Source of the DNA: Halomonas sp. ALS9
Lineage (GTDB): Bacteria > Pseudomonadota > Gammaproteobacteria > Pseudomonadales > Halomonadaceae
Length of the DNA: 64,000 nucleotides
NCBI RefSeq assembly: GCF_001651035.1
Contig: NZ_LXRG01000192.1
Location: 496,001-560,000 of the forward strand
Reading direction: 5' to 3'
Positions 9,141 to 18,256 of the stretch are shown in pieces. Position numbers and translations under genes: made by a program. The notes under the pieces are model-generated. The model saw nothing but the letters and a program-made list of their open reading frames with translations. It did no database searches and had not been told where the DNA came from. Each line of letters begins with the position of its first letter. Position 1 is the stretch's first letter.

Positions 9141-10046
9141 TTAACTAAAGAGTTGAGCGTCGTTCTGATCGCTCCATTGACTGGCTTTATCCTGTATCCA
9201 TTCTACAAAGCGTCTGACGTGAGGAAGGCGAAGGCTTTGGTTGGGGCACACGATCCACTGCGTACATACCGGCATTTTTGGCGTCACTGTCGATGGGATG
9301 ATTAACTGACCCGTCGTTAATTCACTTTCCATCATCAGATTGCTTTCAAGAGCAATACCCAAGCCAAGGGCCGCTGCGTCCACTGACATATGAGATCGAT
9401 CAAAATAAAGTCCCCCTGAGAAGACGTCCCTTTTACTGCCAATGGAAGCGAACCAATGGCGCCACTGAACCTGTGCCTTGACCGAGTGAATGAGACGATA
9501 GTCCTTGAAGTCGTTTGGCGATAACGAGTTAGGCAGGGCAAGCGTAGGAGAACATACCGGTAAAAAGTGCTCTGTAATCAGAGGCTGAACATAAAGACCA
9601 GGCCAACGGCCAGTGCCATGGCGAATTTCGATATCCACCCTTTCCCGACTAAAGTCGGTAGGTTCATTTGAGCCATCAAGTCTGACCTCCAAATCTGGAT
9701 GAAAAGAGAGGAATTCACTGAGACGTGGAAGCAGCCACTTGGTGGCGATAGTTGGGGTGGCACGGATGTTAATACGGGTCAGTGTTTTAGTGCCTTTGAT
9801 TTGGTCGGTGACCTTAATGATGTGCTCGATATCTTCTGAAATTAAATCAAAGTAATGCTCGCCTGCTTCAGTGAGTCGTAAGGCACGCCCAGACTTTACG
9901 ACGAGGGTTGTGCCAAGGTGTTCTTCTAAAGACCGAAGCTGTTGGCTGACAGCAGAGGAGGTGATATTGAGGTGCTCCGCCGCGCCGGTAACGCTTTGGA
10001 TCCTCGCCACATGGAAGAAAACGGCAATGTTACGAAAAGGAATCAT
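9141..10046 (-). CDS. LysR-family regulator (GcvA-like)
   Basis: Transcription factor of 301 residues with an N-terminal winged helix-turn-helix (residues about 3-60, AAEHLNITSSAVSQQLRSLE) and a periplasmic-binding-protein-like effector domain. The sequence flavour is GcvA-like. It lies directly upstream of the TRAP catabolic operon in the same direction and most likely regulates it. The ATG chosen (MIPFRN) has a GTG alternative four codons upstream; no strong ribosome site decides between them. Confidence 0.9.
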   Translation of the reverse strand: MIPFRNIAVFFHVARIQSVTGAAEHLNITSSAVSQQLRSLEEHLGTTLVVKSGRALRLTEAGEHYFDLISEDIEHIIKVTDQIKGTKTLTRINIRATPTIATKWLLPRLSEFLSFHPDLEVRLDGSNEPTDFSRERVDIEIRHGTGRWPGLYVQPLITEHFLPVCSPTLALPNSLSPNDFKDYRLIHSVKAQVQWRHWFASIGSKRDVFSGGLYFDRSHMSVDAAALGLGIALESNLMMESELTTGQLIIPSTVTPKMPVCTQWIVCPNQSLRLPHVRRFVEWIQDKASQWSDQNDAQLFS

Positions 10047-10200
10047 TGGCACCACCACTATTAAATATAATTATTATTCACTCAAGATACTAATATTAAA
10101 GATTTTCCCTAAATCCAGCACTGAATTAATAGCATGGCTACAACGCCATAAACGGCTAATCCCACGCCCTCATGCCCCTTTACCAATGACCCAAGAGTAT

Positions 10201-11154
10201 TCAACTCCCCGCATTACAGCTGTTATTAACGGGGTCACTAAACGCTTGCGCAAACGCCATGAGTTGCTGGTATAACCAAACCACTGCAGGATCATTGGCA
10301 TACAGCCCATGCTGAATCAGGGTCATTTTCAGCACTGGTAGCTCTTTAGGCGGCTCTACCAAGCGTACCGGTAGCATCGCAACGAAACGCTCAGCCATTT
10401 GGCGTGGCAGCGTCATGATCGCCTCGGTTAGCGCGACTACCCTAGCCGCGGCGATATAGTTGAGGTTTTTAGAGATGACCCGGCGGGATAAGCCGTGCTG
10501 AGTCAAGCAGCTTTCAATATTGCTGGGGCGCAGTCCACTGATATCAGCCAGCTCCACATGGAGCGCTTGAGCAAACTGGGCAATATCCAGCGCATCGCCG
10601 ACGCGGCCATTATGGGTAGCGGCTAAGCAGACTAGCTCCTCATCCATCCACGGGGTCTGAATCACGCCGCTAGGCAGCTCGCGTTGGCTATCCAACCCTA
10701 CCACCATGTCGATTTGGCGCTGCTTCAGCCCCTCACTCAGCACATCCGGAGTAATCAGCTCAATAGAGAAGCTAATGCCCGGCGCATAGGCCAACAGCTG
10801 GCTTAAAAAGAGCGGGTACATGACCTCTTCAAAGTAGTCGGTGGTCGCTAACGTAAAGCGCCGCGTGCTAGTAGCAGGCAAAAACATCGCGGGAGGCGCA
10901 AGGCCCTCCCTTAGCTGCCCCAGCGCCAGCTGTACGACGGGCAAAAGTGCCAGCGCACGTGGGGTTGGCTGCATGCCGTTTTCGGTGCGCACCAGCAGTG
11001 GGTCATCCAGCGCTTCACGCAGTCGTTTTAAGGCATGGCTCAAGGCGGGTTGGCTTAAATGCAGCTTTTCTGCCGCGCGTGTAACGTGGCGCTCGTGCAT
11101 CAGCGCTTCAAATACCAGCAGCAAATTCAGGTCGAAATGGCGTAGCGAGCGCAT
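10201..11154 (-). CDS. LysR-family regulator divergent from agmatinase
   Basis: LysR regulator of 317 residues with a helix-turn-helix near residues 17-45 (RAAEKLHLSQPALSHALKRL) and a NodD/LinR-type effector domain. It is transcribed divergently from speB across a 130-bp gap, the classical arrangement for a LysR activator and its target. It may respond to agmatine or a related guanidino compound, by analogy with GbuR of Pseudomonas; this is inference. Confidence 0.92.
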   Translation of the reverse strand: MRSLRHFDLNLLLVFEALMHERHVTRAAEKLHLSQPALSHALKRLREALDDPLLVRTENGMQPTPRALALLPVVQLALGQLREGLAPPAMFLPATSTRRFTLATTDYFEEVMYPLFLSQLLAYAPGISFSIELITPDVLSEGLKQRQIDMVVGLDSQRELPSGVIQTPWMDEELVCLAATHNGRVGDALDIAQFAQALHVELADISGLRPSNIESCLTQHGLSRRVISKNLNYIAAARVVALTEAIMTLPRQMAERFVAMLPVRLVEPPKELPVLKMTLIQHGLYANDPAVVWLYQQLMAFAQAFSDPVNNSCNAGS

Positions 11155-11176
11155 GGTTTCTCATTATTCATATCAC

Positions 11177-11199
11177 GAATGATTAAATTCTAAACATTC
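11177..11199. promoter_or_regulatory. Candidate LysR operator between the LysR gene and speB
   Basis: Perfect inverted repeat GAATG-N13-CATTC in the divergent intergenic region, with the T-N11-A type spacing expected of LysR sites. It lies 23 bp from the LysR start and about 85 bp from the speB start. Confidence 0.45.
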
Positions 11200-11284
11200 A
11201 TTTAATTTATCACCAGAAATTGCTTATTGTCTGCCGCTTATTCGCCCATCAGCGATCATTCAGCACGAAAGGAGAAGCACACCG

Positions 11285-12211
11285 GTGACCCACCCACTGT
11301 CTCAAACTATGCCCAGCCTGTATGGCGATATGATCTCTACCTTTATGGGCGTAGAGAAAGCAACGGATCCCAAGGCAAGCGACGCCGACGTTGTGGTGAG
11401 TGGCGTACCCTTCGACCTGGCTTGCTCTGGCCGTGCGGGCACCCGCATGGGGCCGAATGCTATTCGTCAGAGTACCGCCAACCTGATCTGGGAAGGTAAA
11501 CGCTGGCCATGGGACTTTGCCTTAGAAGATCGCCTCAAAGTATGCGATGCAGGCAACGTTGATTACGCCTATGGCGAACCTGAAAGCCTGGTCGACAACC
11601 TGGAAAGCCATGCTGGCCGCTGGTTAAAAGCGGGCAAAAAGATGCTTACGCTGGGCGGTGATCACTATATTTCGCTACCGCTGCTGCGTGCCCACGCCCG
11701 TGAGCATGGCCCGCTAGCATTAATCCACTTTGATGCCCACACCGACACCTACGAGCAAGGCACACGCTTTGACCATGGCACGATTTTCCACCACGCCCTT
11801 AAAGAGGGGCTGGTAGTGCCTGAGCACTCGCTGCAAATTGGTATCCGCACCAGCTACGACCGCCACAACCACCCTTACGAGGTACTGGATGCGGACTGGG
11901 TAAACGATCATGGGCCGAAAGCCGTGCTGGAGCGCATTCGCGCCAAAGTAGGCTACCACCCAGCTTACGTGAGCCTGGATATTGACGGCCTCGACCCCGC
12001 CTACGCTCCTGGCACCGGCACACCGGTCTGCGGTGGCATGTCGACAGACCTAATGCTAAAAGTCATCCGTGGCATGGTGGGTATGGAATTGGTCGGCATG
12101 GACGTGGTGGAAGTAAACCCCGCCTATGATCACGGCGACATTACTTCGCTTGCCGCCGCGACGTTAGGGCTGGAGTTTTTGTATACGTTGGCGGCGTCTA
12201 AAAGCGTTTGA
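11285..12211 (+). CDS. speB: Agmatinase SpeB
   Basis: Manganese enzyme hydrolysing agmatine to putrescine and urea in the cytoplasm. The 308-residue protein aligns along its length with E. coli SpeB from memory. The ureohydrolase metal motifs are all present: GGDHYISLP, HFDAHTDTY and SLDIDGLDPAYAPGTGTP, as is the terminal GMDVVEVNPAYD block. I start it at a GTG with AAAGGAG 10 nt upstream; an ATG eight codons in is the alternative. It is monocistronic, ending before a strong hairpin shared with convergent metY. Confidence 0.93.
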   Translation: MTHPLSQTMPSLYGDMISTFMGVEKATDPKASDADVVVSGVPFDLACSGRAGTRMGPNAIRQSTANLIWEGKRWPWDFALEDRLKVCDAGNVDYAYGEPESLVDNLESHAGRWLKAGKKMLTLGGDHYISLPLLRAHAREHGPLALIHFDAHTDTYEQGTRFDHGTIFHHALKEGLVVPEHSLQIGIRTSYDRHNHPYEVLDADWVNDHGPKAVLERIRAKVGYHPAYVSLDIDGLDPAYAPGTGTPVCGGMSTDLMLKVIRGMVGMELVGMDVVEVNPAYDHGDITSLAAATLGLEFLYTLAASKSV

Positions 12212-12247
12212 TGGCTAAACGCTTAACGCACCATTAGTGTCAGAAGC

Positions 12248-12284
12248 CCCGCCGCCGTTGCATTCATAGCAATAAGGCGGCGGG
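12248..12284. terminator. GC-rich hairpin between convergent speB and metY
   Basis: A 9-bp perfect stem (12248-12256 with 12276-12284) with a 19-nt loop lies between two convergent stop codons. No proper T run follows on either strand, so it may be a bidirectional but imperfect terminator. Confidence 0.5.
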
Positions 12285-12297
12285 AAAAGCAAAAGAA

Positions 12298-13572
12298 CTA
12301 CCCTTGAGAAGCCGCCAGCGCTTGATCAATATCTGCCAGCAGGTCGTCGATATGCTCAATGCCGATCGACAGGCGAACCATATCCCGCGTAACACCCGCG
12401 GCTTTCAGCTCCTGCTCGTTGAGCTGGCGGTGTGTGGTTGAGGCGGGAATGGAGGAGCAGCTTTTGGCATCGCCGATATTCACCAGGCGAAGAATCAGCG
12501 CCAGCGCATCGTAGAAGCGCTCGCCGGCGGCCTGGCCACCTTCAATACCAAAGCTAAGAATCCCCGAGGCGTGGCCGTTCATGTAACGCTTGGCCAGCGC
12601 GTGATCGGGGTGGTTTTCCAAGCCTGCATACTGCACCCAGGTGACCAACGGATGGCTTTCCAAGTGATTGGCAACGGCTAAGGCGTTGGCGCAGATACGC
12701 TCGATGCGCAGAGACAGCGTTTCCAACCCCTGGAGCAGGTTCCAGGCCGCTTGAGCAGAGAGAGCAGCCCCCATGTTGCGTAGCGGCACCACCCGGGCGC
12801 GAGCGATAAAGGCCGCATCACCCACATCACGGGTATAGCTCACGCCGTGGTAAGAAATGTCAGGCTCGTTGAGTAGCGGAAAACGGCTGGCATGCTCGGC
12901 CCAAGGGAAGGTGCCCGAATCCACGATCACACCGCCCACGGTAGTGCCGTGGCCGCCGATATATTTGGTGGCAGAGTGGATGACAATATCCGCCCCATGC
13001 TCAATCGGCCGACACAAGAACGGCGTCGCAGTGGTGTTATCGACAATCACCGGCACCCCATGACGATGGGCCGCCTCGGCGAGCTTCGCCAGATCGACCA
13101 CTCCCCCCGAGGGGTTGCCAATACTTTCGCAGAAAACCGCCTTGGTTCGTTCATCGATCAGCGCTTCGATGCCGTCAATATCGTCTTTATCGGCAAAGCG
13201 TACCTGGATGCCTTGGCGTGGCAAGGTGTGGGCAAACAGATTGTAGGTGCCGCCATACAGCTCGCTGATCGAGACGATGTTATCGCCCGCTTCAGCAATA
13301 GTCTGGATCGCATAGGTGATCGCTGCCATCCCCGACGCCACCGCTAGCCCGGCGATACCGCCTTCCAGCGCGGCTACCCGCTGCTCCAACACAGCGCAGG
13401 TGGGGTTCATAATGCGCGAGTAGATGTTTCCTTCCACTTTAAGATCAAACAGATCCGCCGCGTGCTGCGCGTTATCGAAGGAAAACGACGTGGTTTGATG
13501 AATCGGTACCGCCACGGCGTTTTGTGAATCAGGCGAATAGCCATGGTGGAGGGCAATGGTTTCTGGCTTCAT
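12298..13572 (-). CDS. metY: O-acetylhomoserine sulfhydrylase MetY
   Basis: Cytoplasmic PLP enzyme of the Cys/Met metabolism family, converting O-acetylhomoserine and sulfide to homocysteine. The 424-residue length fits MetY rather than the shorter cystathionine enzymes. The PLP lysine motif is visible as HSATKYIGGHGTTVGG, with the conserved YSRIMNPT and SGMAAITYA segments upstream. It lies just downstream of folE2 on the same strand, with a 106-bp gap suggesting its own promoter. Confidence 0.93.
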   Translation of the reverse strand: MKPETIALHHGYSPDSQNAVAVPIHQTTSFSFDNAQHAADLFDLKVEGNIYSRIMNPTCAVLEQRVAALEGGIAGLAVASGMAAITYAIQTIAEAGDNIVSISELYGGTYNLFAHTLPRQGIQVRFADKDDIDGIEALIDERTKAVFCESIGNPSGGVVDLAKLAEAAHRHGVPVIVDNTTATPFLCRPIEHGADIVIHSATKYIGGHGTTVGGVIVDSGTFPWAEHASRFPLLNEPDISYHGVSYTRDVGDAAFIARARVVPLRNMGAALSAQAAWNLLQGLETLSLRIERICANALAVANHLESHPLVTWVQYAGLENHPDHALAKRYMNGHASGILSFGIEGGQAAGERFYDALALILRLVNIGDAKSCSSIPASTTHRQLNEQELKAAGVTRDMVRLSIGIEHIDDLLADIDQALAASQG

Positions 13573-13678
13573 GAGGGCGGCTCGCTAGTTTTTATTGAGT
13601 TCGTTATTGATCCTAAACAAGCGCCGCTCGGAAGGCCAATAATCGTTTAGAGTCTAGTAACAAGCGACCCCAACATGT

Positions 13679-14581
13679 TCACCAATTCCACTCACTCCGC
13701 GCCACCGCGTCATGGGCGTGAAGGCTCTCGGCGTGCACCACCTTGAGCTGAAACCCGGCGACTCCCGGTGCTTGCCGCAGGGCTTTATCGACCCGCCTCG
13801 CCGCGTCTTCACAGAACATCAGGTTTTGCCCGTTGGCGAGAGCAAACGCCTGCTCGTCGATGCGTTTCACTGCGGTTTGCAGTGCGGTGCCTAGTGCCTT
13901 CTCAATGCGATCTACCGCCCGCTCTAGCCAATCTGCTATGGGTAATTCCTCGTTTTCACCCTCGGTTAAACGCAGCGAGCACTCGACAGAGCTGCGCTGG
14001 CTGTGGGGCGTGGCTAATATGCCCTCTTCGCTGCCCAGCCATGCCGATACCGCCGATGGGGTTAGCGGGATTTCCGAGAAATCCTCTGCAAAGGCTTGCT
14101 GGATAGACTGCCGCGCCAGCGCCGCCGAGCAGGGGCAGGTGGATGAATAGCCCACCGTCAACCCCAGTTCAACGTGAAACCCGGCGGGGGTTAATTGGCC
14201 GCGCAGTGAAAAAGGATAGCTTTTCCACCCAGCCAGAGGGCTAATCAGGGCTTGCCGCTTGAGCGGCAGTTCGCCTTCCACCGTCAGGTACGCCTGCTGG
14301 GATAAGCCCTCCTGGCTGGTTAAAAACGTGCTCAATATGTCTTTCACCGTTGGCAAGGTAAGCGGTGCGTCCTCAAGCGGTGCCAGCGCCAAATAGAGCC
14401 GCGACATATGGATACCGCGCGCTTCGCTATCATCAAGGCTCACCCCTGCGTCCAGTTTGGCTGTCACGCTGCGTGTGCCCAGTTGGACTGGTAGCGCAAT
14501 GCCCTCCATGCCCACCCAAGTCAAGGTACTCGTTAAGCGAGTGGTTTGGCTGGCGATATCGGGTAAGGTTAAAACGGTCAT
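13679..14581 (-). CDS. folE2: GTP cyclohydrolase FolE2 (zinc-independent type IB)
   Basis: First enzyme of folate (and queuosine) synthesis, making dihydroneopterin triphosphate from GTP. FolE2 replaces zinc-dependent FolE when zinc is scarce and can use other divalent metals. The 300-residue sequence is unmistakable COG1469, including the catalytic-cysteine motif YSSTCPCS at residues 145-152 and a C-terminal FQLKVVHAESLHAHDAVA block. The start overlaps the stop of the COG0523 GTPase gene by 4 bp, so it is the third gene of the dksA2 operon, presumably Zur-controlled. Confidence 0.95.
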   Translation of the reverse strand: MTVLTLPDIASQTTRLTSTLTWVGMEGIALPVQLGTRSVTAKLDAGVSLDDSEARGIHMSRLYLALAPLEDAPLTLPTVKDILSTFLTSQEGLSQQAYLTVEGELPLKRQALISPLAGWKSYPFSLRGQLTPAGFHVELGLTVGYSSTCPCSAALARQSIQQAFAEDFSEIPLTPSAVSAWLGSEEGILATPHSQRSSVECSLRLTEGENEELPIADWLERAVDRIEKALGTALQTAVKRIDEQAFALANGQNLMFCEDAARRVDKALRQAPGVAGFQLKVVHAESLHAHDAVARSEWNW

Positions 14582-15666
14582 TGGGTGACCTCTTGAGAGG
14601 AATTAAAGAAGTTGTACAGCTCGGCGACGGTGTCAGGCGCCACGTTTTGGGTAATAAACACAAAGCGTGATACCCGGTCGCTCACACTGTTGGCGGGCAG
14701 CGGCGCAGGCGGGTGAAAAATATGCTGCACGCCGTGAAGCGCTAGCGGCGTCTCGCGGTCAGTGAGGTGCACAATGGCTTTAATGCGCAGCATTTTGTCG
14801 CCCATTAACGACATCAACACATCCAACCAGCCTTGCAAGGCGTCTGGCTCGATAAGCTCGTTAACGCTAAAGCAGAAGGCATTAATGCCGTCGCTGTGCG
14901 GGGAATCGCCGGGCTGATGAGTATTCAATGGCGAACGGTTCAGCGGTGCGGAAAAAGCGCCCGGATGAGGGTCTGCTTGATGTACAGCGTAGCTGCCCGC
15001 TTTGAGCCACTGCTCCACCTGGAACCCCTTGGTCTCGCCACCATGTAACCCTGCCCCCACCAGCAGATCTGCGGAGAGTTCGCCGTTAATCACCTGCCAC
15101 TGCGCCGCGGCGGGGTTCAACTTGGCCAGTCGATTCGCCAGTTGGGACACACTCTCTTCGCTCGCTAGGTCGGTTTTGGTGATCAGCAGCTTGTCGGCCA
15201 CGGCGATTTGCTGTTGCGACTCCGGGTGGGCGTCCAGGGTCGCCAAGCCATTGGCGGCATCAACGCAGCACACCACGCTGTCCAGCTTAAAGCGGTGCGC
15301 CAGCCAGTGATCCGTCATCAGCAGTTGCAACAAAGAGGTTGGCTCCGCTAGCCCTGTGGTCTCAATCACCACCCGGGCGGGCAAGGGCTTCTCCTGCGCC
15401 TCCAAGTCTTCCATTGCCTGTTGCAGCGTACGGCTCAAATCGCCCCGCAGGGTGCAGCATAAGCAGCCGCTGCTCATTTCGATCACCGCCTGCTCATCGC
15501 TGTGGGTAATCAGTTGGTGATCCAATCCGATGGCACCAAACTCGTTGATCACCACCAGGGTGTTGTGCATGGAGGTTTGGTGAACCCAGCGATTGAGTAG
15601 CGTGGTTTTGCCGCTGCCTAAGAAGCCGGTGAGTAGATTGACCGGTATTAATGGCGCTTCCTGCAT
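14578..15666 (-). CDS. COG0523 G3E GTPase, zinc-homeostasis type
   Basis: SIMIBI-class GTPase (362 residues) of the CobW/ZigA group, proposed to deliver zinc to client proteins under starvation. Seen directly: Walker A GFLGSGKT at residues 14-21, the metal-binding CxCC motif GCLCC at 67-71, Walker B-like IETTGLAEPTSL, and TKTD for guanine recognition. Its position between dksA2 and folE2 matches the known Zur-regulated COG0523 subgroup, where the client may be FolE-type enzymes. GGAG lies 9 nt before the ATG, and only 6 bp separate it from dksA2. Confidence 0.93.
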   Translation of the reverse strand: MQEAPLIPVNLLTGFLGSGKTTLLNRWVHQTSMHNTLVVINEFGAIGLDHQLITHSDEQAVIEMSSGCLCCTLRGDLSRTLQQAMEDLEAQEKPLPARVVIETTGLAEPTSLLQLLMTDHWLAHRFKLDSVVCCVDAANGLATLDAHPESQQQIAVADKLLITKTDLASEESVSQLANRLAKLNPAAAQWQVINGELSADLLVGAGLHGGETKGFQVEQWLKAGSYAVHQADPHPGAFSAPLNRSPLNTHQPGDSPHSDGINAFCFSVNELIEPDALQGWLDVLMSLMGDKMLRIKAIVHLTDRETPLALHGVQHIFHPPAPLPANSVSDRVSRFVFITQNVAPDTVAELYNFFNSSQEVTQ

Positions 15667-15672
15667 AACAAC

Positions 15673-16137
15673 TTACTCCCAGCGCGCTTTGCGATAATGG
15701 TGCTCTTGCTGCTCCTGACGCTCTTTTGCCTCAATGCAGAGTTTGGCGGTGGGCCTAAACATTAGCCTGGGAAGCCCGATGGGATCGCCAGTCTCTTCGC
15801 AGTAGCCGTACTCACCGTTCTCAATGCGCTTCAAGGCTGACTCAATGTTGTTCAGCAAGCGGCTCTCGCGATCTGCTTGCCGCAATGCCAGGCGCAGCTC
15901 CTCCTCAAAAGAGGCCTGATCCGATTCGTCGCTGTCGCGCTCATGGGAAGCGATGACGTCCTTCATCTCCTTTAAATGCGCCTCAATTTCGGCACGCTCG
16001 TCGAGCAGCCGCCGGCGGAAAAATGCCAGCTGCTCATCGTTCATATAGTCGCTGGCAGGCATCGCCAGTAGCTGCTCTGCCCAGGCTTTATCAGCGGATG
16101 CGCTTGGCTCTTGCGTATTCATACTTGTCTCTTGCAT
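15673..16137 (-). CDS. dksA2: DksA2, zinc-finger-less DksA paralogue
   Basis: RNA-polymerase secondary-channel factor of the DksA/TraR family, acting with ppGpp in the stringent response. The C-terminal region keeps only two of the four zinc-finger cysteines (YGYCEETG and KLCIEAK; the partners are Thr and Ala). This is the signature of Pseudomonas DksA2, which works without zinc and is induced by zinc starvation. A coiled coil precedes it, with Asp/Glu-rich tip. I give an ATG start yielding 154 residues; a second ATG five codons on is equally possible. It leads the dksA2-COG0523-folE2 operon. Confidence 0.92.
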   Translation of the reverse strand: MQETSMNTQEPSASADKAWAEQLLAMPASDYMNDEQLAFFRRRLLDERAEIEAHLKEMKDVIASHERDSDESDQASFEEELRLALRQADRESRLLNNIESALKRIENGEYGYCEETGDPIGLPRLMFRPTAKLCIEAKERQEQQEHHYRKARWE

Positions 16138-16159
16138 ATCCCTATCGCACCTTGAAATA

Positions 16160-16174
16160 AATGTTATAACGTAG
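16160..16174. promoter_or_regulatory. Candidate Zur box upstream of dksA2
   Basis: An AT-rich palindrome centred on GTTATAAC (16163-16170) lies about 25 bp upstream of dksA2. It shares the TGTTATAAC core with the two other candidate Zur sites in this block and with the gammaproteobacterial Zur consensus. Confidence 0.6.
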
Positions 16175-16203
16175 CACAAAATAACAACGGACGAAGCTCC
16201 CTG

Positions 16204-18240
16204 CTAACCGGCGGTCAAGCGCTCCATTAGCCGCTGCTGGGCCGCACGATGTTCAGCGGCATCCGGCGTTTGAACATGTTCTAACAGTAACGCTACGGCT
16301 TGCTTAATCGGCAGTACACCCAGGTCTTCGCCCTCACGAGTGCGCAGGGCAATACTGCCCGCCTCACGCTCCTTGGCACCCGCCACCAGCAAAAAGGGGA
16401 TACGCTGCAGGGTTTGTTCGCGAACTTTGTAGCCGATCTTCTCGTTGCGCACATCCACCTCGCTGCGCACGCCTGCCCCGTTGAGCAGCTGCGCCACCTC
16501 CTGGGCATAGCGGGCATGGTCGTCGGTGATCGACAGTACCACTGCCTGCACCGGCGCCAACCAGGCCGGGAGCTTGCCCGCGTAGTGTTCGATCAGGATG
16601 CCGATAAAGCGCTCAAGCGAGCCAAACAGCGCCCGGTGCAGCATCACGGGGCGCTTGCGCTGGCCGTCTTCAGCCACATACTCCAGGCCGAAACGCTCGG
16701 GCAGGTTCATATCGACCTGAAGCGTGCCGCACTGCCAATCGCGGCCAATGGCGTCGCGTAGCACAAACTCAAGTTTCGGGCCGTAGAAGGCACCTTCACC
16801 GGGGTTGAGCTGATAGGTCAGGCCCATGCCCGTTAGCGCCTGCTCCAGCGCGCCTTCCAGTAGATCCCAGCTGGCATCGTCACCCATGCGGTTTTGCGGC
16901 CGGGTAGAGAGTTTGATGCGCACATCCTCAAAGCCGAACTGGCGGTAGATATCCAGCACCAGGGCCACCACATCCCGGCACTCGGCATCCATCTGGCCCG
17001 GGGTGCAGTAGATGTGGGCGTCGTCCTGGGTAAAGTGACGCACCCGCAGCAGCCCGTGGAGCGCGCCGGAGGGTTCGTAGCGGTGCACCTTGCCAAACTC
17101 GCCCATGCGAATGGGCAGGTCACGGTAGCTTTTTAAACCGTGGCGGTAGAGCAGCACGCTGCCGGGGCAATTCATCGGTTTGAGCGCCAGCGAGCGGCCA
17201 TCCTCGGTCTCGGTGGTGAACATGTGCTCGCGGTAGTTGTGCCAGTGGCCGGAGATTTCCCACAGGCTGCGATCCATCACATCGGGGGAGTTGACCTCCA
17301 CATAGCCCGCCGCCTGCTGGCGGCGGCGCATATAGGCGACCAATTCCTGGAAAACCGCCCAGCCGCGGGGGTGCCAAAACACCGCGCCCGGCGCATCTTC
17401 CTGGAAATGAAATAGATCCAAGCCGCGGCCCAGGCGTCGGTGGTCACGCTTTTCCGCTTCTTCAAGGCGCTGCAAATACGCTTTGAGCTGTTTTTTATCC
17501 GCCCAGGCGGTACCGTAGATGCGCTGAAGCTGTTCGTTGTTGGCATCGCCCCGCCAGTAGGCGCCGGCCAGCTTGGTCAACTTGAACACCTTGAGAAAGC
17601 GGGTATTGGGCACGTGGGGGCCACGGCACATATCCACATACTCTTGGTGGACATACAGCCCCACACGGGTGACGTCCGCGGGCATTTCTGCGATCAGGCG
17701 CTGCTTGTAGGTCTCACCGCGCGCTTTAAACAGCTCGGCCGCCTCCTCCCGGGGCGTCATGCGTTTTACAACGTCATATTGCTGATCAATCAACTCGCTC
17801 ATCCGCGCTTCGATGGCGGCGAGGTCGCTGGGGGTAAAGGGGCGTTCAAAGGCGATATCGTAGTAGAAGCCAGCGTCAATCACCGGGCCAATCACCATCA
17901 TGGCGCTGGGGTAAAGCTGTTTAACCGCATGGCCGACCAGGTGGGCGCAGGAGTGGCGAATGATCTCAAGCCCTTCATCATCCTTGGGGGTAATGATCTG
18001 CAGTTGGGCATCGTGATCAATCACTTCGCAGGCATCGACCAGGCGGCCATCGAGCTTACCGGCCAGGGTCTGTTTCGCCAGCCCTGGGCCAATGGCGTGC
18101 GCCACCTGGGCGACGCTAACCGGGTGGTCAAAGGAGCGCTTGGCGCCATCCGGCAGGGTGACAGTGACTGCCTGTTCTAATGTGGGCATGTTTGAGGTGG
18201 GCATGTCTGAAGTGAGCATGTCTGAGGTAGAAAAGGTCAT
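16204..18240 (-). CDS. thrS: Threonyl-tRNA synthetase (zinc-regulon copy)
   Basis: Class II synthetase charging tRNA-Thr. The 678-residue protein has all modules: TGS domain (about residues 20-80), editing domain with [13 protein letters not shown], catalytic core and anticodon-binding domain. The catalytic zinc ligands appear retained (MNCPG cysteine, the [11 protein letters not shown] histidine and the [14 protein letters not shown] histidine). It is last in the cysS-flavoprotein-transporter operon behind a Zur-like box, so I read it as the starvation-induced ThrS2; whether another thrS exists cannot be seen here. The N-terminus contains a short tandem repeat ([15 protein letters not shown]) with several possible start codons. 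Confidence 0.93.
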   Translation of the reverse strand: MTFSTSDMLTSDMPTSNMPTLEQAVTVTLPDGAKRSFDHPVSVAQVAHAIGPGLAKQTLAGKLDGRLVDACEVIDHDAQLQIITPKDDEGLEIIRHSCAHLVGHAVKQLYPSAMMVIGPVIDAGFYYDIAFERPFTPSDLAAIEARMSELIDQQYDVVKRMTPREEAAELFKARGETYKQRLIAEMPADVTRVGLYVHQEYVDMCRGPHVPNTRFLKVFKLTKLAGAYWRGDANNEQLQRIYGTAWADKKQLKAYLQRLEEAEKRDHRRLGRGLDLFHFQEDAPGAVFWHPRGWAVFQELVAYMRRRQQAAGYVEVNSPDVMDRSLWEISGHWHNYREHMFTTETEDGRSLALKPMNCPGSVLLYRHGLKSYRDLPIRMGEFGKVHRYEPSGALHGLLRVRHFTQDDAHIYCTPGQMDAECRDVVALVLDIYRQFGFEDVRIKLSTRPQNRMGDDASWDLLEGALEQALTGMGLTYQLNPGEGAFYGPKLEFVLRDAIGRDWQCGTLQVDMNLPERFGLEYVAEDGQRKRPVMLHRALFGSLERFIGILIEHYAGKLPAWLAPVQAVVLSITDDHARYAQEVAQLLNGAGVRSEVDVRNEKIGYKVREQTLQRIPFLLVAGAKEREAGSIALRTREGEDLGVLPIKQAVALLLEHVQTPDAAEHRAAQQRLMERLTAG

Positions 18241-18256
18241 CGCATAAAACTCGTTA

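Noticed and set aside
17440..18180. 246-codon plus-strand frame opposite thrS
   Set aside because: It is the antisense of a confidently assigned tRNA synthetase and encodes no recognisable domain; a GC-rich shadow frame.
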